Below the pieces are notes generated by a model. It was not told the origin of the DNA, searched no databases, and saw nothing but the letters and a program-made list of their open reading frames with translations. The translations under genes and the position numbers were made by a program. 64,000 nt of DNA from Candidatus Eisenbergiella intestinipullorum (GTDB lineage Bacteria; Bacillota; Clostridia; Lachnospirales; Lachnospiraceae), in contig DWWH01000022.1 in NCBI GenBank assembly GCA_019119815.1, positions 124,001 through 188,000 of the forward strand, given 5' to 3'. Below, piece by piece: positions 19,405 through 27,977 of this stretch (position 1 is the stretch's first letter; every line of letters starts with the position of its first letter).

Positions 19405-20778
19405 CTAAACGAGAATCAACGCTGCGATGCCCATGGCCACAATGCCCGAGATGACCGGAATCAGATTCTTACGTGCAAGTTCCGCAGGAGAAATGCCGCA
19501 GATGGCCGCCACGGGAACCACGCCCCAGGGAATGACGGTTCCGCCGCCCACCCAGACGGTGGTGATCTGTCCCAGCGCCGCCAGCACTGCGGTGTCGAAG
19601 CCAGTGGTGGAAGAAAATGTTCCGGCGATGGAACCCACCAGAGGCAGGCCGGAAAAGCCGGAGCCGTCCAGTCCGGTGATGACGCCCACCAGGATCTCGA
19701 TGATGACGCAGAAGATGTTGTTGACGGGCAGATGGGCGGAGATAAAATAGCTGATATCGTTCAGGATGGCAGGCGCGCCTTCTCCCAGAATCTTTACGGC
19801 GTAATCTTCGCTTCCCAGGAAGAAAAAGGCCGCGATGACCAGCACGGGCGCGAAAATACGCACGGAAAAGACGAAACCTTCCTTTAAATAATCAACAGTA
19901 TCGCTCAGGGCGGCCTGGAAGCCGGAACCGGCGATGGTGATGACGCAGGTCAGGATGAGAGCGGCTCCGGCGACGAGGGCCGTGGCGTCTCCGCCCTGAA
20001 TGTCCATCGTTACCATGGCGACGATGATGGCGGCGAAGGTGGCGGTGACCAGGACGGCCAGGACTCTGGAAAGCACGGGCCGTCTGATTTCAGAGGCCGC
20101 ATAATCGCCAGTGATTTCCTGCTCGCCCTTCAACAGATTCTTCTTCATTTCCCGCTTCATCATGAAAAAGGAAACGGCGGCGGTGGTGATGGACATGACC
20201 AGCCAGAGAGGAACAGAAGCGGAGATGACGGAGGTGACCGGAAGCTCCGCGCTTGCCGCCGTGATGGCGGGCGCGCCCTGAATGAAGAAATCGGAGGAAA
20301 GCCCCATGCCGTGCCCGAAGATGTTCATCGCCACAGCGGCCCAGATGGCGGGAAGCCCCACCCGGCCCGCGACGGGAAGGAGAAGAGCGCCGATCAGAAC
20401 CACAGCCGGGGAGGGCCAGATGAGCCAGGAAACGATAAGCATGCACAGGCCGATGCCCCAGTAGGCGCCTGACGGCTTTTTAATGATTTTTCTCACAGGA
20501 CGGATCATGAGCTCGTCAATGCCGACGGTATGCATGGCCTTCGACAGGGCCGTAACCAGAGCGATGACCAGCATGATGCCGAACAGCTCTCCGTTGGAAG
20601 CGATGATGGCATTGTTCAGAACCTGAACCGAGGATACCACATTTCCCGTATAGGCGAGACCGATCAGAAGAATGCCGGCCACGCAGGGAATGACGATTTC
20701 CTTTTTGAAAATGAGAAAAATCAGAATGAGAACAGTCATAAAAATAAAGATATAATGTACCAGAGACAGAGTGACCAT
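19405..20778 (-). CDS. Multi-pass permease, probable organic-anion transporter
   Basis: 457 residues with about 11-12 hydrophobic helices over the whole length. The paired regions around WLIWPSPAVVLIGALLLPVA and GVITGLDGSGFSGLPLVGSI look like the re-entrant loops of ion-transporter-superfamily carboxylate permeases. I cannot name the exact family. It is transcribed away from a flavoprotein oxidoreductase, with a shared 290-base control region, so it may import that enzyme's substrate (inference). It converges with the histidine kinase at 24 bases with no strong terminator between them. Confidence 0.75.
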   Translation of the reverse strand: MVTLSLVHYIFIFMTVLILIFLIFKKEIVIPCVAGILLIGLAYTGNVVSSVQVLNNAIIASNGELFGIMLVIALVTALSKAMHTVGIDELMIRPVRKIIKKPSGAYWGIGLCMLIVSWLIWPSPAVVLIGALLLPVAGRVGLPAIWAAVAMNIFGHGMGLSSDFFIQGAPAITAASAELPVTSVISASVPLWLVMSITTAAVSFFMMKREMKKNLLKGEQEITGDYAASEIRRPVLSRVLAVLVTATFAAIIVAMVTMDIQGGDATALVAGAALILTCVITIAGSGFQAALSDTVDYLKEGFVFSVRIFAPVLVIAAFFFLGSEDYAVKILGEGAPAILNDISYFISAHLPVNNIFCVIIEILVGVITGLDGSGFSGLPLVGSIAGTFSSTTGFDTAVLAALGQITTVWVGGGTVIPWGVVPVAAICGISPAELARKNLIPVISGIVAMGIAALILV

Positions 20779-20862
20779 GAGAGAACCCCTTTTCTATGTA
20801 GGATATGGCGCAGAACACCTGAAAGCAAACAATTTGGCTGATACTCTGCTCCGTTAAAGTAA

Positions 20863-20891
20863 AAGGTAGCATAGGACAGAGGGAAAGTCAA
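20863..20891 (-). promoter_or_regulatory. Promoter of the permease
   Basis: On the minus strand TTGACT (20891-20886), a 17-base spacer and TACCTT (20868-20863). Confidence 0.55.
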
Positions 20892-20940
20892 TAATCAGGG
20901 CGAAAAACGAAAAGATTTCCGCCAATGTTCCGGCAGGGTA

Positions 20941-20969
20941 TTGACAAAAGAAGAGAAAAAAACTATGGT
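20941..20969 (+). promoter_or_regulatory. Promoter of the flavoprotein gene
   Basis: TTGACA (20941-20946), a 17-base spacer and TATGGT (20964-20969). The intergenic region 20779-21069 holds this and the opposing promoter. Confidence 0.6.
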
Positions 20970-21069
20970 GGTCTTAAATGGGAATACGGTCGGTCCGGGC
21001 GGGATATGCTGCCCGAAAAGGCAAAAGGCCGTATTTTACAGATTGAAAGAAGTAAAGGAGAAAACGGAT

Positions 21070-22344
21070 ATGAAAAAGGTTGTGATTGCGGGAGGCGGCT
21101 GGTCCGGATGCGCGGCTGCCGTTGAGGCGAAAAAACTGGGCGCGGAGGTTACCCTGCTGGAGAGAACGGATATGCTGCTGGGAACCGGCCTGGTGGGCGG
21201 TATCATGAGAAACAACGGAAGATATACCGCTACGGAAGAGATGATCGCCATGGGCGGCGGCGAGCTGTTCGGCGTCATCGAACAGAACCTCCGGCATAAA
21301 AATATTGAATTCCCGGGCCATGCCCATGCAGACCTGTACGATGTGGCCACCATTTCCGGCGCGGTCACCAGATATATCCGTTCCCTGGGTGTGAAGGTAT
21401 GCCTGCAGGCGAGAATCACGAAGCTGCAGAAGGACGGGGACAGAATCGTGAGCATCGAGGATGCGGATGGAAACGTGTATGAGGGCGATGTTTTCATCGA
21501 CACCACCGGAACGGCCGGGCCCATGAACAACTGCTCCAAATATGGAAACGGCTGCGCCATGTGCGTGCTCAGATGCCCCAGCTTCGGCGGGCGCGTATCT
21601 GTTACAGGGCTTGCCGGAGTGGAAGAGATGCAGGGAAAGAAGGCGGACGGAAGCATCGGTTCCATGAGCGGTTCCTGCAAGATCCTGAAGGAATCCCTGG
21701 CTCCGGAAATCGTGGAGGAGCTGGATGAAAAGGGCGTTGTGGTCTATCCGATTCCGGAGGAACTGAGAGAGGATCATCTGAGCCTGAAGTGCTGCCAGCA
21801 GTACGCGCTGCCTCAGTTCCGGGACAATATCGTTCTTCTGGATACCGGCCATGCCAAGCTGATGACGCCTTTTTATGATCTGGAAACGATGCATCAGATT
21901 CCGGGATTTGAAAACGCGCGCTACGAGGATCCCTATGCGGGCGGCAAGGGCAATTCCATGCGTTATTTTGCCATGGCTCCCAGAAGCAACGCGCTGAAGG
22001 TGGAGGGCGTGGAGAATCTGTTCTGCGCCGGAGAAAAGGCCGGTCTTCTGGTGGGCCACACGGAAGCGATCGTGACGGGCGTTCTGGCAGGATACAATGC
22101 CGTTCAGTATGCGGAAGGAAAAGAGCCCCTGACGCTGCCGGAAAGCACGCTGATCGGCGACGCCATCGCCTATGTGAAGCAGGAGATGGAGACCGAGGAA
22201 GGGCGTTCCAGAAAGTATACCTTCTCCGGTTCCGTGTATTTTGAGAGAATGAAGGAAATCGGCCGTTACAGCACGGATACGGAAGAAATCCGCGGCTGGG
22301 TGGAACAGGCCGGCATGCTGGGCGTATTTGACGCGAAGCAGTGA
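21070..22344 (+). CDS. FAD-dependent oxidoreductase (FAD_oxidored/GidA-like)
   Basis: 424 residues. The N-terminal Rossmann motif VVIAGGGWSGCAAAVEAKKL binds FAD, and the C-terminal LFCAGEKAGLLVGHTEAIVT closes the FAD site as in GidA/TrmFO-type folds. At about 155-180 there is a compact cysteine cluster (NCSKYGNGCAMCVLRCPSFG) that could hold an iron-sulfur cluster or a redox disulfide. The start is ATG 21070 with AAAGGAG upstream; the longer frame from 20941 begins in the promoter. It is divergent from the permease, so the two may act on the same substrate. It lacks the length and domains of MnmG or TrmFO, so tRNA modification is unlikely. Confidence 0.82.
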   Translation: MKKVVIAGGGWSGCAAAVEAKKLGAEVTLLERTDMLLGTGLVGGIMRNNGRYTATEEMIAMGGGELFGVIEQNLRHKNIEFPGHAHADLYDVATISGAVTRYIRSLGVKVCLQARITKLQKDGDRIVSIEDADGNVYEGDVFIDTTGTAGPMNNCSKYGNGCAMCVLRCPSFGGRVSVTGLAGVEEMQGKKADGSIGSMSGSCKILKESLAPEIVEELDEKGVVVYPIPEELREDHLSLKCCQQYALPQFRDNIVLLDTGHAKLMTPFYDLETMHQIPGFENARYEDPYAGGKGNSMRYFAMAPRSNALKVEGVENLFCAGEKAGLLVGHTEAIVTGVLAGYNAVQYAEGKEPLTLPESTLIGDAIAYVKQEMETEEGRSRKYTFSGSVYFERMKEIGRYSTDTEEIRGWVEQAGMLGVFDAKQ

Positions 22345-22467
22345 GCCGGACGCGGCCGGAAAATAAAAAACGGCAAAAATGGCACATGGCCGGAAAGAAA
22401 AGGCGGAGAAACAGCGGTCCGTCATGCGCGCGGAGACGGGCATGGCGGAATCCGGGAAAGGAGCGGG

Positions 22468-23091
22468 ATGGGGAAACAGATTCATATCGTAACAATCAGC
22501 CGCCAGTATGGAGCGGGAGGCAGCGAGCTTGGGCTCCTTCTTTCCGAAAAGCTGGGAGTCCCGCTGTACAATCATCAGATTCTGTCTGAAATGTCCAGAA
22601 GGACGGGAATCCGGGAAACCGTTCTGCAGGCGGCGGATGAACGAATGGACGATTATCAGGCGAACCGGCTGGTGGAATTTCTGCCCGGAGAGGAACGCAG
22701 AGCGCTGGAGGCGGACACGGTCTTTGACCGGAAAACCCTGTATACGATCCAGGAAAGCACCATCCGCCAGCTGGCGGAGAACGGTCCCTGTGTTTTTGTG
22801 GGGCGGCTTGCGGATTATGCGCTGCGGGAAAGGAAGGACGTGCTGTCCGTATTCCTCTATGCGCCGAAGGAGTGGCGCATCCGGCGGCTGATGGGACAGG
22901 AGGGCCTGTCCTATGACGAGACCTTGAGAAAGCTGCGCCGCATCGACCGGGAGAGACGGAATTACTGCAAATACTATACGGGCGGACAGTGGGACGAGAG
23001 GAACAGATACGGTTATATGTGCAATACCTCTTCTATCAGGCTGGATGACATCGCGGAGCTGATCTGCCGCAGGATGGAAGCGGAATGCTGA
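22468..23091 (+). CDS. Cytidylate-kinase-like protein
   Basis: 207 residues. The N-terminal HIVTISRQYGAGGSELGLLL holds the P-loop variant (GAGGSELG) of the cytidylate kinase-like family (pfam Cytidylate_kin2). Further motifs are GPCVFVGRLADYALRERKDV and RRLMGQEGLSYDE, then RRIDRERRNYCKYYTG as the lid Arg region. The true substrate of this family is not settled; it is not the housekeeping Cmk. It starts at ATG 22468 after GGAGCGGG and lies 123 bases after the flavoprotein gene, possibly in one transcript. A long hairpin follows. Confidence 0.85.
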   Translation: MGKQIHIVTISRQYGAGGSELGLLLSEKLGVPLYNHQILSEMSRRTGIRETVLQAADERMDDYQANRLVEFLPGEERRALEADTVFDRKTLYTIQESTIRQLAENGPCVFVGRLADYALRERKDVLSVFLYAPKEWRIRRLMGQEGLSYDETLRKLRRIDRERRNYCKYYTGGQWDERNRYGYMCNTSSIRLDDIAELICRRMEAEC

Positions 23092-23230
23092 AAAGCATGG
23101 GCGGTCTGCCCGAGGCCTGCGTGGAAAGAAGCATGCATGCGGAACCGGAAGCGGCCTTTGACCGGCTTCCGGTTCCGGCGTTCCTCTGACAGGAAACTTT
23201 CCGCAATGGAAAAAGAAACCGGGAAGGCGT

Positions 23231-23275
23231 GAGAAACCGGGAAGGTGTGATATTCCGAAGCCTTCCCGGTTTCTC
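23231..23275 (+). terminator. Strong hairpin, probable terminator
   Basis: GAGAAACCGGGAAGG (23231-23245) pairs perfectly with CCTTCCCGGTTTCTC (23261-23275). A second copy of the left arm (GAAACCGGGAAGG, 23215-23227) offers an alternative fold. No clear T-run follows, so termination is likely but not certain. Confidence 0.6.
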
Positions 23276-23326
23276 TGTCAGACGCCGGCCCATGTAGGAG
23301 GTTCCCGGCAGGAGCTGCCGGAATGA

Positions 23327-23355
23327 TTGACAGCAGAACGTAAGTAGGCTATCAT
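23327..23355 (+). promoter_or_regulatory. Promoter of the diguanylate cyclase gene
   Basis: TTGACA (23327-23332), a 17-base spacer and TATCAT (23350-23355). Confidence 0.7.
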
Positions 23356-23391
23356 AGGGACAGCTAAGCCTGATATAAAGGAGCGGTATAC

Positions 23392-24849
23392 GTGGGAAAA
23401 AAGAGAGAGCCGGTAAAAAACGGCGGATATCTGTTCTGGGGACTTACGGCGATCGAGCTGTTCATGTCGTTTTCCTTTCTGGGCTATCTTCATATTGAGC
23501 CGATTTCACTCACTTTTGCCTATGTTCCCGTGCTGGTCGCGGGCTGTATCCTTGGCGCGGGGGAGTCTGCCGCAATCGGTGCCGTATTCGGGCTGGCTTC
23601 TCTGTGGAAGGCGTCTGCCTTCTATGTGGCGGCGGGAGACGCGGTTTTTTCACCGATGATGAGCGGAAAGCCGCTGGAAAGCTTCCTTTTAAGCGTGGGT
23701 ACGCGCACGCTCTTCGGTTTTCTCATCGGACTTCTGTATCAGGCTGCGGAGAAAGGAAAGCATCCTCTCGCCGGCATTCTGGTGGTTTCCACGGTGGGAA
23801 GGCCTCTGCATACGCTTCTTGTCTACGCGGGAATGGGCTTCTTTTTTCCTGAGATGGGCTACAGCATTTTCAGTACGCTGGATGATATGAAACGGCTGGA
23901 TTTTTTCCCGTTTATTCTGATCGTGGACGGCATCGTCCTTCTCTGCTATCTTTTTTCCCGTTCCAGATTTCTGAATCAGCTCCTGTACCGGATTCAGCGG
24001 GTAAAGGGAGCGAATCTGTCCATAGCGCACAGCGGAAGAAGCGCTGTGGTCATGGCAGTGCTGATCGGCCTGGTTTTTCTTTCCTCCGTCAGTGTGGCGC
24101 TGTATTTTACGGAGCGGATGGGAAATGTGATGTCCAGCCATGGAATCGAGATGTCAGAGGAAGTGCTCTATGATGTGATGCATCTGCAGATTCAGTTTCT
24201 GCTGGGAATGATCGCTCTTGCGGCCATGGTCGTTATCGTGATTATCATGTATCAGAAGAATTTCAATTATCTGTATTATGAAGCCAGGCTGGACGGCCTG
24301 ACTGGCCTTCTGGGCAGAAATCAGTTTTTCCAGAATGGAGAAAGGCTTTTAAAAACCATAAAATGGGACGAGTCAGGAAGGACCGGCTGCTTTATCATTC
24401 TTGACGTGGATCATTTCAAGGAGATCAATGACAGATACGGACATCCGGAGGGAGACCGGGTTTTAAGGGAAGTGGCAGGAAATCTGCAGAAGGTATTTAG
24501 CGGGAAGGGAATTTTGGGAAGGCTTGGGGGCGATGAGTTTGTCGTGCTGGTGAGTGAAGCTATGAGCCGTCCGGAAGCCGAAACGCTTTTGAACAGTCTG
24601 AGAAAGGGAATCAGGCGGATCCGGGTTCAGGAGGAGGCGATCACCTGCAGTATCGGTGTGATTCCTGTGGAACCGGAATGTACCATCGAGGAGCTGTATC
24701 GAAATGCGGACCGTCTGCTTTATGACGCGAAGAAGAAAGAGAAGGATCAGTTTGTGTTTGGGTCACGTTTGTGCGAGCTGGGATGGGAGAAGGAGCCGGC
24801 CGTCACAGACGCTGATGAGACGGAAGAAAATGACGGGATTACAGAATAA
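23392..24849 (+). CDS. Membrane-bound GGDEF diguanylate cyclase
   Basis: 485 residues. The N-terminal half has about eight hydrophobic helices and resembles an ECF-type S-component fold (SLTFAYVPVLVAGCILGAGE). The C-terminal GGDEF domain at about 300-465 keeps the active site RLGGDEFVVLV and metal-site Asp FIILDVDHFKEIND, so c-di-GMP synthesis is expected in the cytoplasm. The inhibitory RxxD just before GGDEF is absent (sequence SGKGILGR), so product feedback is unlikely. It uses a GTG start at 23392 with AAAGGAG upstream. Its end overlaps the ApbE gene. No EAL or PilZ partner is seen in the window. Confidence 0.9.
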   Translation: MGKKREPVKNGGYLFWGLTAIELFMSFSFLGYLHIEPISLTFAYVPVLVAGCILGAGESAAIGAVFGLASLWKASAFYVAAGDAVFSPMMSGKPLESFLLSVGTRTLFGFLIGLLYQAAEKGKHPLAGILVVSTVGRPLHTLLVYAGMGFFFPEMGYSIFSTLDDMKRLDFFPFILIVDGIVLLCYLFSRSRFLNQLLYRIQRVKGANLSIAHSGRSAVVMAVLIGLVFLSSVSVALYFTERMGNVMSSHGIEMSEEVLYDVMHLQIQFLLGMIALAAMVVIVIIMYQKNFNYLYYEARLDGLTGLLGRNQFFQNGERLLKTIKWDESGRTGCFIILDVDHFKEINDRYGHPEGDRVLREVAGNLQKVFSGKGILGRLGGDEFVVLVSEAMSRPEAETLLNSLRKGIRRIRVQEEAITCSIGVIPVEPECTIEELYRNADRLLYDAKKKEKDQFVFGSRLCELGWEKEPAVTDADETEENDGITE

Positions 24850-25897
24850 ACGGGAAAAAGGATTGATTCTGCGGGGATGGAAGATGCTAGCAGGAGTCCT
24901 GCTTCTTCCGGCGGCTCTTTCCGGCTGCGGATGGGTAAACCCACAGCCGGCGGAGGCGGAAAACAGCTTTTTTGCCATGAATACGTATATGAGCTTCACC
25001 GCTTATGGAGAAGAGGCGGAGGCGGCGCTTTCGGATGCGGAGGAAAGGGTGGAAGAGCTGGAGGCGCTCTGGTCCGTTACGGATGAGGAAAGTGAAATTT
25101 ACCGTGCCAACCACAGCGGAGGAGAACCGGTGCAGGTCAGCGAAGAAACGGCGCGGCTGGTTTCCTTCACGCTGGAAATGGCGGAGAAAACGGATGGGGC
25201 TCTGGATCCTGCCATCTATCCGGTGCTGGAGGCCTGGGGCTTTACCACGGATACGAAGCGGGTCCCTGCACAGGAGGAAATCGATGCCCTTCTGGAGCAT
25301 GTGGATTATAAAAAAATCACGCTGAAAGGAAATCTCCTGACGGTGCCGGAGGGAATGGAGCTGGATTTTGGCGCGGTAGGAAAAGGGTATGCCGGAGATC
25401 TTGCGGCCAGGGCGGTTCGGGCACAGGGAGTTGAGAGCGCCATTCTCAGCCTGGGAGGAAATATACAGGCGGTGGGAAGCAGGCCGGACGGTACCGCCTG
25501 GCGCGTCGGAGTAAGAAGCCCGTGGGAGGACGGCACGCTGGGGGTCCTTAAGGTCAGCGACTGTGCGGTGGTGACCTCCGGCGGATATGAAAATTATTTT
25601 GAGGATGAGGACGGAAACCTCTACTGGCACATCCTGGATCCGGCGACCGGATACCCTGCGGACAGCGGTCTTGCATCCGTTACCATCGTCTGCCCGGAGG
25701 GACGCCTGGGGGATGCTCTGTCCACAGCATTTTTTGTGATGGGGCCGCAGAAGGCGGAGGAATACTGGCGGGAAGAGGGAGGATTTGAAATGCTTCTGGT
25801 AACGAAGGAGGGAGAAATCCTGATTACGGAAGGACTTGCCGGCCGGTTTACTCCTGGGGAAGGGCGTACGGAAACAGTCAGTGTCCTTTCCCGGTGA
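24830..25897 (+). CDS. apbE: FAD:protein FMN transferase, lipoprotein (ApbE)
   Basis: About 355 residues. A lipoprotein signal ending LSGC (LLLPAALSGCG) anchors it outside the membrane. Family motifs are MNTYMSFTAYG, ALDPAIYPVLEAWGF, DFGAVGKGYAGD (Mg/FAD region), LSLGGNIQ and HILDPATGYPADSG. ApbE transfers FMN to a Thr of target proteins such as the Rnf/Nqr or fumarate-reductase-like flavoproteins. ATG 24830 overlaps the cyclase end by 20 bases; ATG 24884, directly before the hydrophobic signal, is an alternative start. The first possible start codon upstream (24704) would add an unlikely Arg-rich tail. Confidence 0.92.
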   Translation: MTGLQNKREKGLILRGWKMLAGVLLLPAALSGCGWVNPQPAEAENSFFAMNTYMSFTAYGEEAEAALSDAEERVEELEALWSVTDEESEIYRANHSGGEPVQVSEETARLVSFTLEMAEKTDGALDPAIYPVLEAWGFTTDTKRVPAQEEIDALLEHVDYKKITLKGNLLTVPEGMELDFGAVGKGYAGDLAARAVRAQGVESAILSLGGNIQAVGSRPDGTAWRVGVRSPWEDGTLGVLKVSDCAVVTSGGYENYFEDEDGNLYWHILDPATGYPADSGLASVTIVCPEGRLGDALSTAFFVMGPQKAEEYWREEGGFEMLLVTKEGEILITEGLAGRFTPGEGRTETVSVLSR

Positions 25898-25906
25898 GAT
25901 GCTTTT

Positions 25907-25993
25907 TTCAATCAGGATTTGCGCCGAAGCACAAAACTGCTGTGATCGCAGAGTGGCCTCAGCGTAGAACGCTTCGGCATGGAGGTAAAAATG
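25907..25993 (+). repeat. Dispersed leader repeat, copy 1 (before the Dus gene)
   Basis: It contains TTTCAATCAGGATTTGCGCC then GAAGC, a 40-base loop and GCTTCGGCATGGAGGTAAAA ending in the start ATG. The stem is GCCGAAGC/GCTTCGGC. The same core is found at about 48.9 kb (minus strand) and 51.9 kb. Confidence 0.75.
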
Positions 25994-26962
25994 CGATATT
26001 ATCTCGCGCCTATGGAAGGAATTACAGGCTACGTTTACAGGCGTGTTCAGCACGCCCTTTTTCCTGCCTTTGACAAATATTTTTCACCTTTTCTGGTCCC
26101 AAGACCGAAGAAAACCTTTCATTCCAGAGAGGTGAAGGAGATCCTTCCGCAGAACAATGAGGGAATCACGCTGGTTCCACAGCTTCTCACGAACCGGGCG
26201 GAGGATTTTATCCGGGCGGCCTGCAGACTGCAGGAATATGGCTGGCAGGAAATCAATCTGAATCTGGGCTGTCCCTCCGGCACAGTGGTGTCCAAGGGAA
26301 AGGGAGCCGGTTTTCTCGCGCAGCCACGGCTTCTTGAGGAGTTCCTGGATGAAATTTTTTCCGCATTTCCCGTTTCCGGCGGAGAGGAGGGATGCATGCG
26401 GATTTCCCTGAAAACCAGGCTGGGAATGGAGGATGCGGAGGAATTTTTATACCTTATGGAGATTTTCCGGCGTTATCCGCTGAAGGAGCTGATCATTCAT
26501 CCGCGGGTGCGGGAGGATTACTATGGAAACCGTCCGGACTGGAATGCCTTCGGACAGGCTCTGGAAAGCGCGCCCTTTCCGGTGGTGTATAATGGAGATC
26601 TTTTTACCGTGGAGGATGTAAGCAGGTTTCGGGAACGCTTCCCTCAGGCAGACACGGTGATGCTGGGGCGGGGAGCGGTGGCGGATCCGTCCCTGATCCG
26701 GCAGCTGAAGGGCGGTGAGGCGTTATCCGCCGGAGAGCTGCAAGAGTTTCTGGCACGGCTGGCTTCCGATTATGGGGAAGCGCTTTCCGGAGAACGGGAT
26801 GTGCTTTTTAAGCTGAAGGAACTGTGGTTTTATCTGGCCGGACTGTTTCCTGAGGGAGAGGCAGAGCTGAAAAGGATCCGTAAGGCGCAGAGCATGCCTG
26901 AATATCGGGCGGCGGTCCGCAATCTGTTGAGGACGCTGGAGAGGAGAAATGAAAAATGCTGA
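25991..26962 (+). CDS. tRNA-dihydrouridine synthase family protein
   Basis: 323 residues. A TIM-barrel flavoprotein with N-terminal YYLAPMEGITGYVYRR, catalytic-Cys loop NLNLGCPSGTVVSKGKGAGF, FMN-binding LKTRLGM, IIHPRVREDYYGNRPDW and phosphate-site VVYNGDLF. It reduces uridines in tRNA D-loops. It is shorter in the N-part than typical DusB, as in other Clostridia Dus paralogues. The start is ATG 25991 with GGAGG five bases upstream, both supplied by the leader repeat. The next gene overlaps its 3' end by seven bases. Confidence 0.92.
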   Translation: MRYYLAPMEGITGYVYRRVQHALFPAFDKYFSPFLVPRPKKTFHSREVKEILPQNNEGITLVPQLLTNRAEDFIRAACRLQEYGWQEINLNLGCPSGTVVSKGKGAGFLAQPRLLEEFLDEIFSAFPVSGGEEGCMRISLKTRLGMEDAEEFLYLMEIFRRYPLKELIIHPRVREDYYGNRPDWNAFGQALESAPFPVVYNGDLFTVEDVSRFRERFPQADTVMLGRGAVADPSLIRQLKGGEALSAGELQEFLARLASDYGEALSGERDVLFKLKELWFYLAGLFPEGEAELKRIRKAQSMPEYRAAVRNLLRTLERRNEKC

Positions 26963-27597
26963 CAGCGGTGATCCTTCTGTTTCTTTTCCTGTGGCTGTAC
27001 CTGAAAAGAAGCGCCTATAATCCCTATGACGGGAAATACAGCCACAGCTCCTACTATGACTGTACCTTTACCGGGCCGGAAAAATGTACGGAAAGAATCC
27101 TTTCCGTGATCCGTCAGGCGGCGGGAACCTCCAGGCTGGTTCCTGCCTCCCGTCTGACCGGAGACCGGGGAGAAAGGGGAGCGGATCTTCTGCTGATCCA
27201 TGAGTCCGGTATCTACGCGCTCACCTCCGCTGACCTGAGCGGAGCCATTTCCGGAAATCCTGCCGGCCGTTACTGGATTCAGACCTTCCGCAGCCGTTTT
27301 CCGGCCTGCCGTAACTTTTTCTACAGTCCGTTTCTGATCAATAAAAGGAGCCTGGACCTGGTGCAGTGGGAGTGCCGGGACATGCCCTCTCTGCCCTGCT
27401 ATTCTCTGGCGGTGTTCGGACCGAAGGGAATTCTTCTGACCTCGGGAGGCTTGGGAGAAAACCGCTGGGCGGTGACCCTGACAGATTTTCCCGGCCTGAT
27501 GGCGGACATCATGCGCCATAACAGGAGGTATCTCAGGCCGGAGCAGGTGGAGCTGATCTATGAAAGACTGTCGGGAAAGTATGGAAAGAGCGCTTAA
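26956..27597 (+). CDS. NERD-like membrane-anchored protein
   Basis: 213 residues. One N-terminal membrane helix (MLTAVILLFLFLWLYLK) is followed by a domain with GADLLLIHESGIYALTSADL and then SGAISGNPAGRYWIQ. This follows the nuclease-related (NERD) pattern of hydrophobic strand, 'GIYAL', and Gly-rich turn before 'W-Q'. The expected Glu-x-Lys after 'ALTS' is not obvious, so nuclease activity is doubtful. It overlaps the dus end by seven bases and so is coupled to it. A long repeat region follows. Confidence 0.65.
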   Translation: MLTAVILLFLFLWLYLKRSAYNPYDGKYSHSSYYDCTFTGPEKCTERILSVIRQAAGTSRLVPASRLTGDRGERGADLLLIHESGIYALTSADLSGAISGNPAGRYWIQTFRSRFPACRNFFYSPFLINKRSLDLVQWECRDMPSLPCYSLAVFGPKGILLTSGGLGENRWAVTLTDFPGLMADIMRHNRRYLRPEQVELIYERLSGKYGKSA

Positions 27598-27600
27598 GAC

Positions 27601-27803
27601 CTGTCCCCGCCTGGGGGAAACCGCCATGCCAAGCGGGAGGTCGCTGCGCGTCCTCCCGCTTGCGGCTGACCGCCGTATGTCCATTCGGTCAGGAATTCTT
27701 CTGCAGGCAGGCCAGCGCTGTCCCCGCCTGGGGGAAACCGCCATGCCAAGCGGGAGGTCGCTGCGCGTCCTCCCGCTTGCGGCTGACCGCCGTATGTCCA
27801 TTC
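27601..27803 (+). repeat. 117-bp-period direct repeat with internal hairpin
   Basis: The unit beginning CTGTCCCCGCCTGGGGGAAA occurs at 27601 and again at 27718. The first roughly 86 bases of each copy are nearly identical. Each contains AAGCGGGAGG/CCTCCCGCTT as a strong stem. Reading frames across it are by-products of the repeat and palindromes. Confidence 0.85.
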
Positions 27804-27869
27804 AGCCGGGAACTCTTCTGCAAGCAAGCTTGCGACAGAGTTCCCGACCGAATGGACGCATGGCGGTTT
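27789..27869 (+). repeat. Long imperfect hairpin before minC
   Basis: CCGCCGTATGTCCATTC (27789-27805) pairs with GAATGGACGCATGGCGG, and inside it CGGGAACTCT pairs with AGAGTTCCCG around a CAAGCAAGCTTG apex. The arms are about 36 bases each. The whole lies between the repeat and the minC promoter. Confidence 0.75.
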
Positions 27870-27894
27870 TTGAAACAAAATTTGACAAAAGTCT

Positions 27895-27922
27895 TTGCAG
27901 ATTGGCCTGGAAAAGGTATAAT
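27895..27922 (+). promoter_or_regulatory. Promoter of minCDE
   Basis: TTGCAG (27895-27900), a 16-base spacer and TATAAT (27917-27922). An additional TTGACA lies at 27882, too far upstream to pair with this -10. Confidence 0.65.
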
Positions 27923-27977
27923 TGCCTGGTACGGCAGATTAATTTACAAATGAATGCCGGTTTCAGCTGGAGGAGAT

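Noticed and set aside
21070-22344. Flavoprotein as MnmG or TrmFO (tRNA modification)
   Set aside because: It shares the FAD motif and the CAGE-type C-terminal signature, but lacks the length and C-terminal domain, and it is paired with a permease.
27601-27803. Possible CRISPR-like array
   Set aside because: Only two copies with 117-base period, no short spacers and no cas genes nearby.
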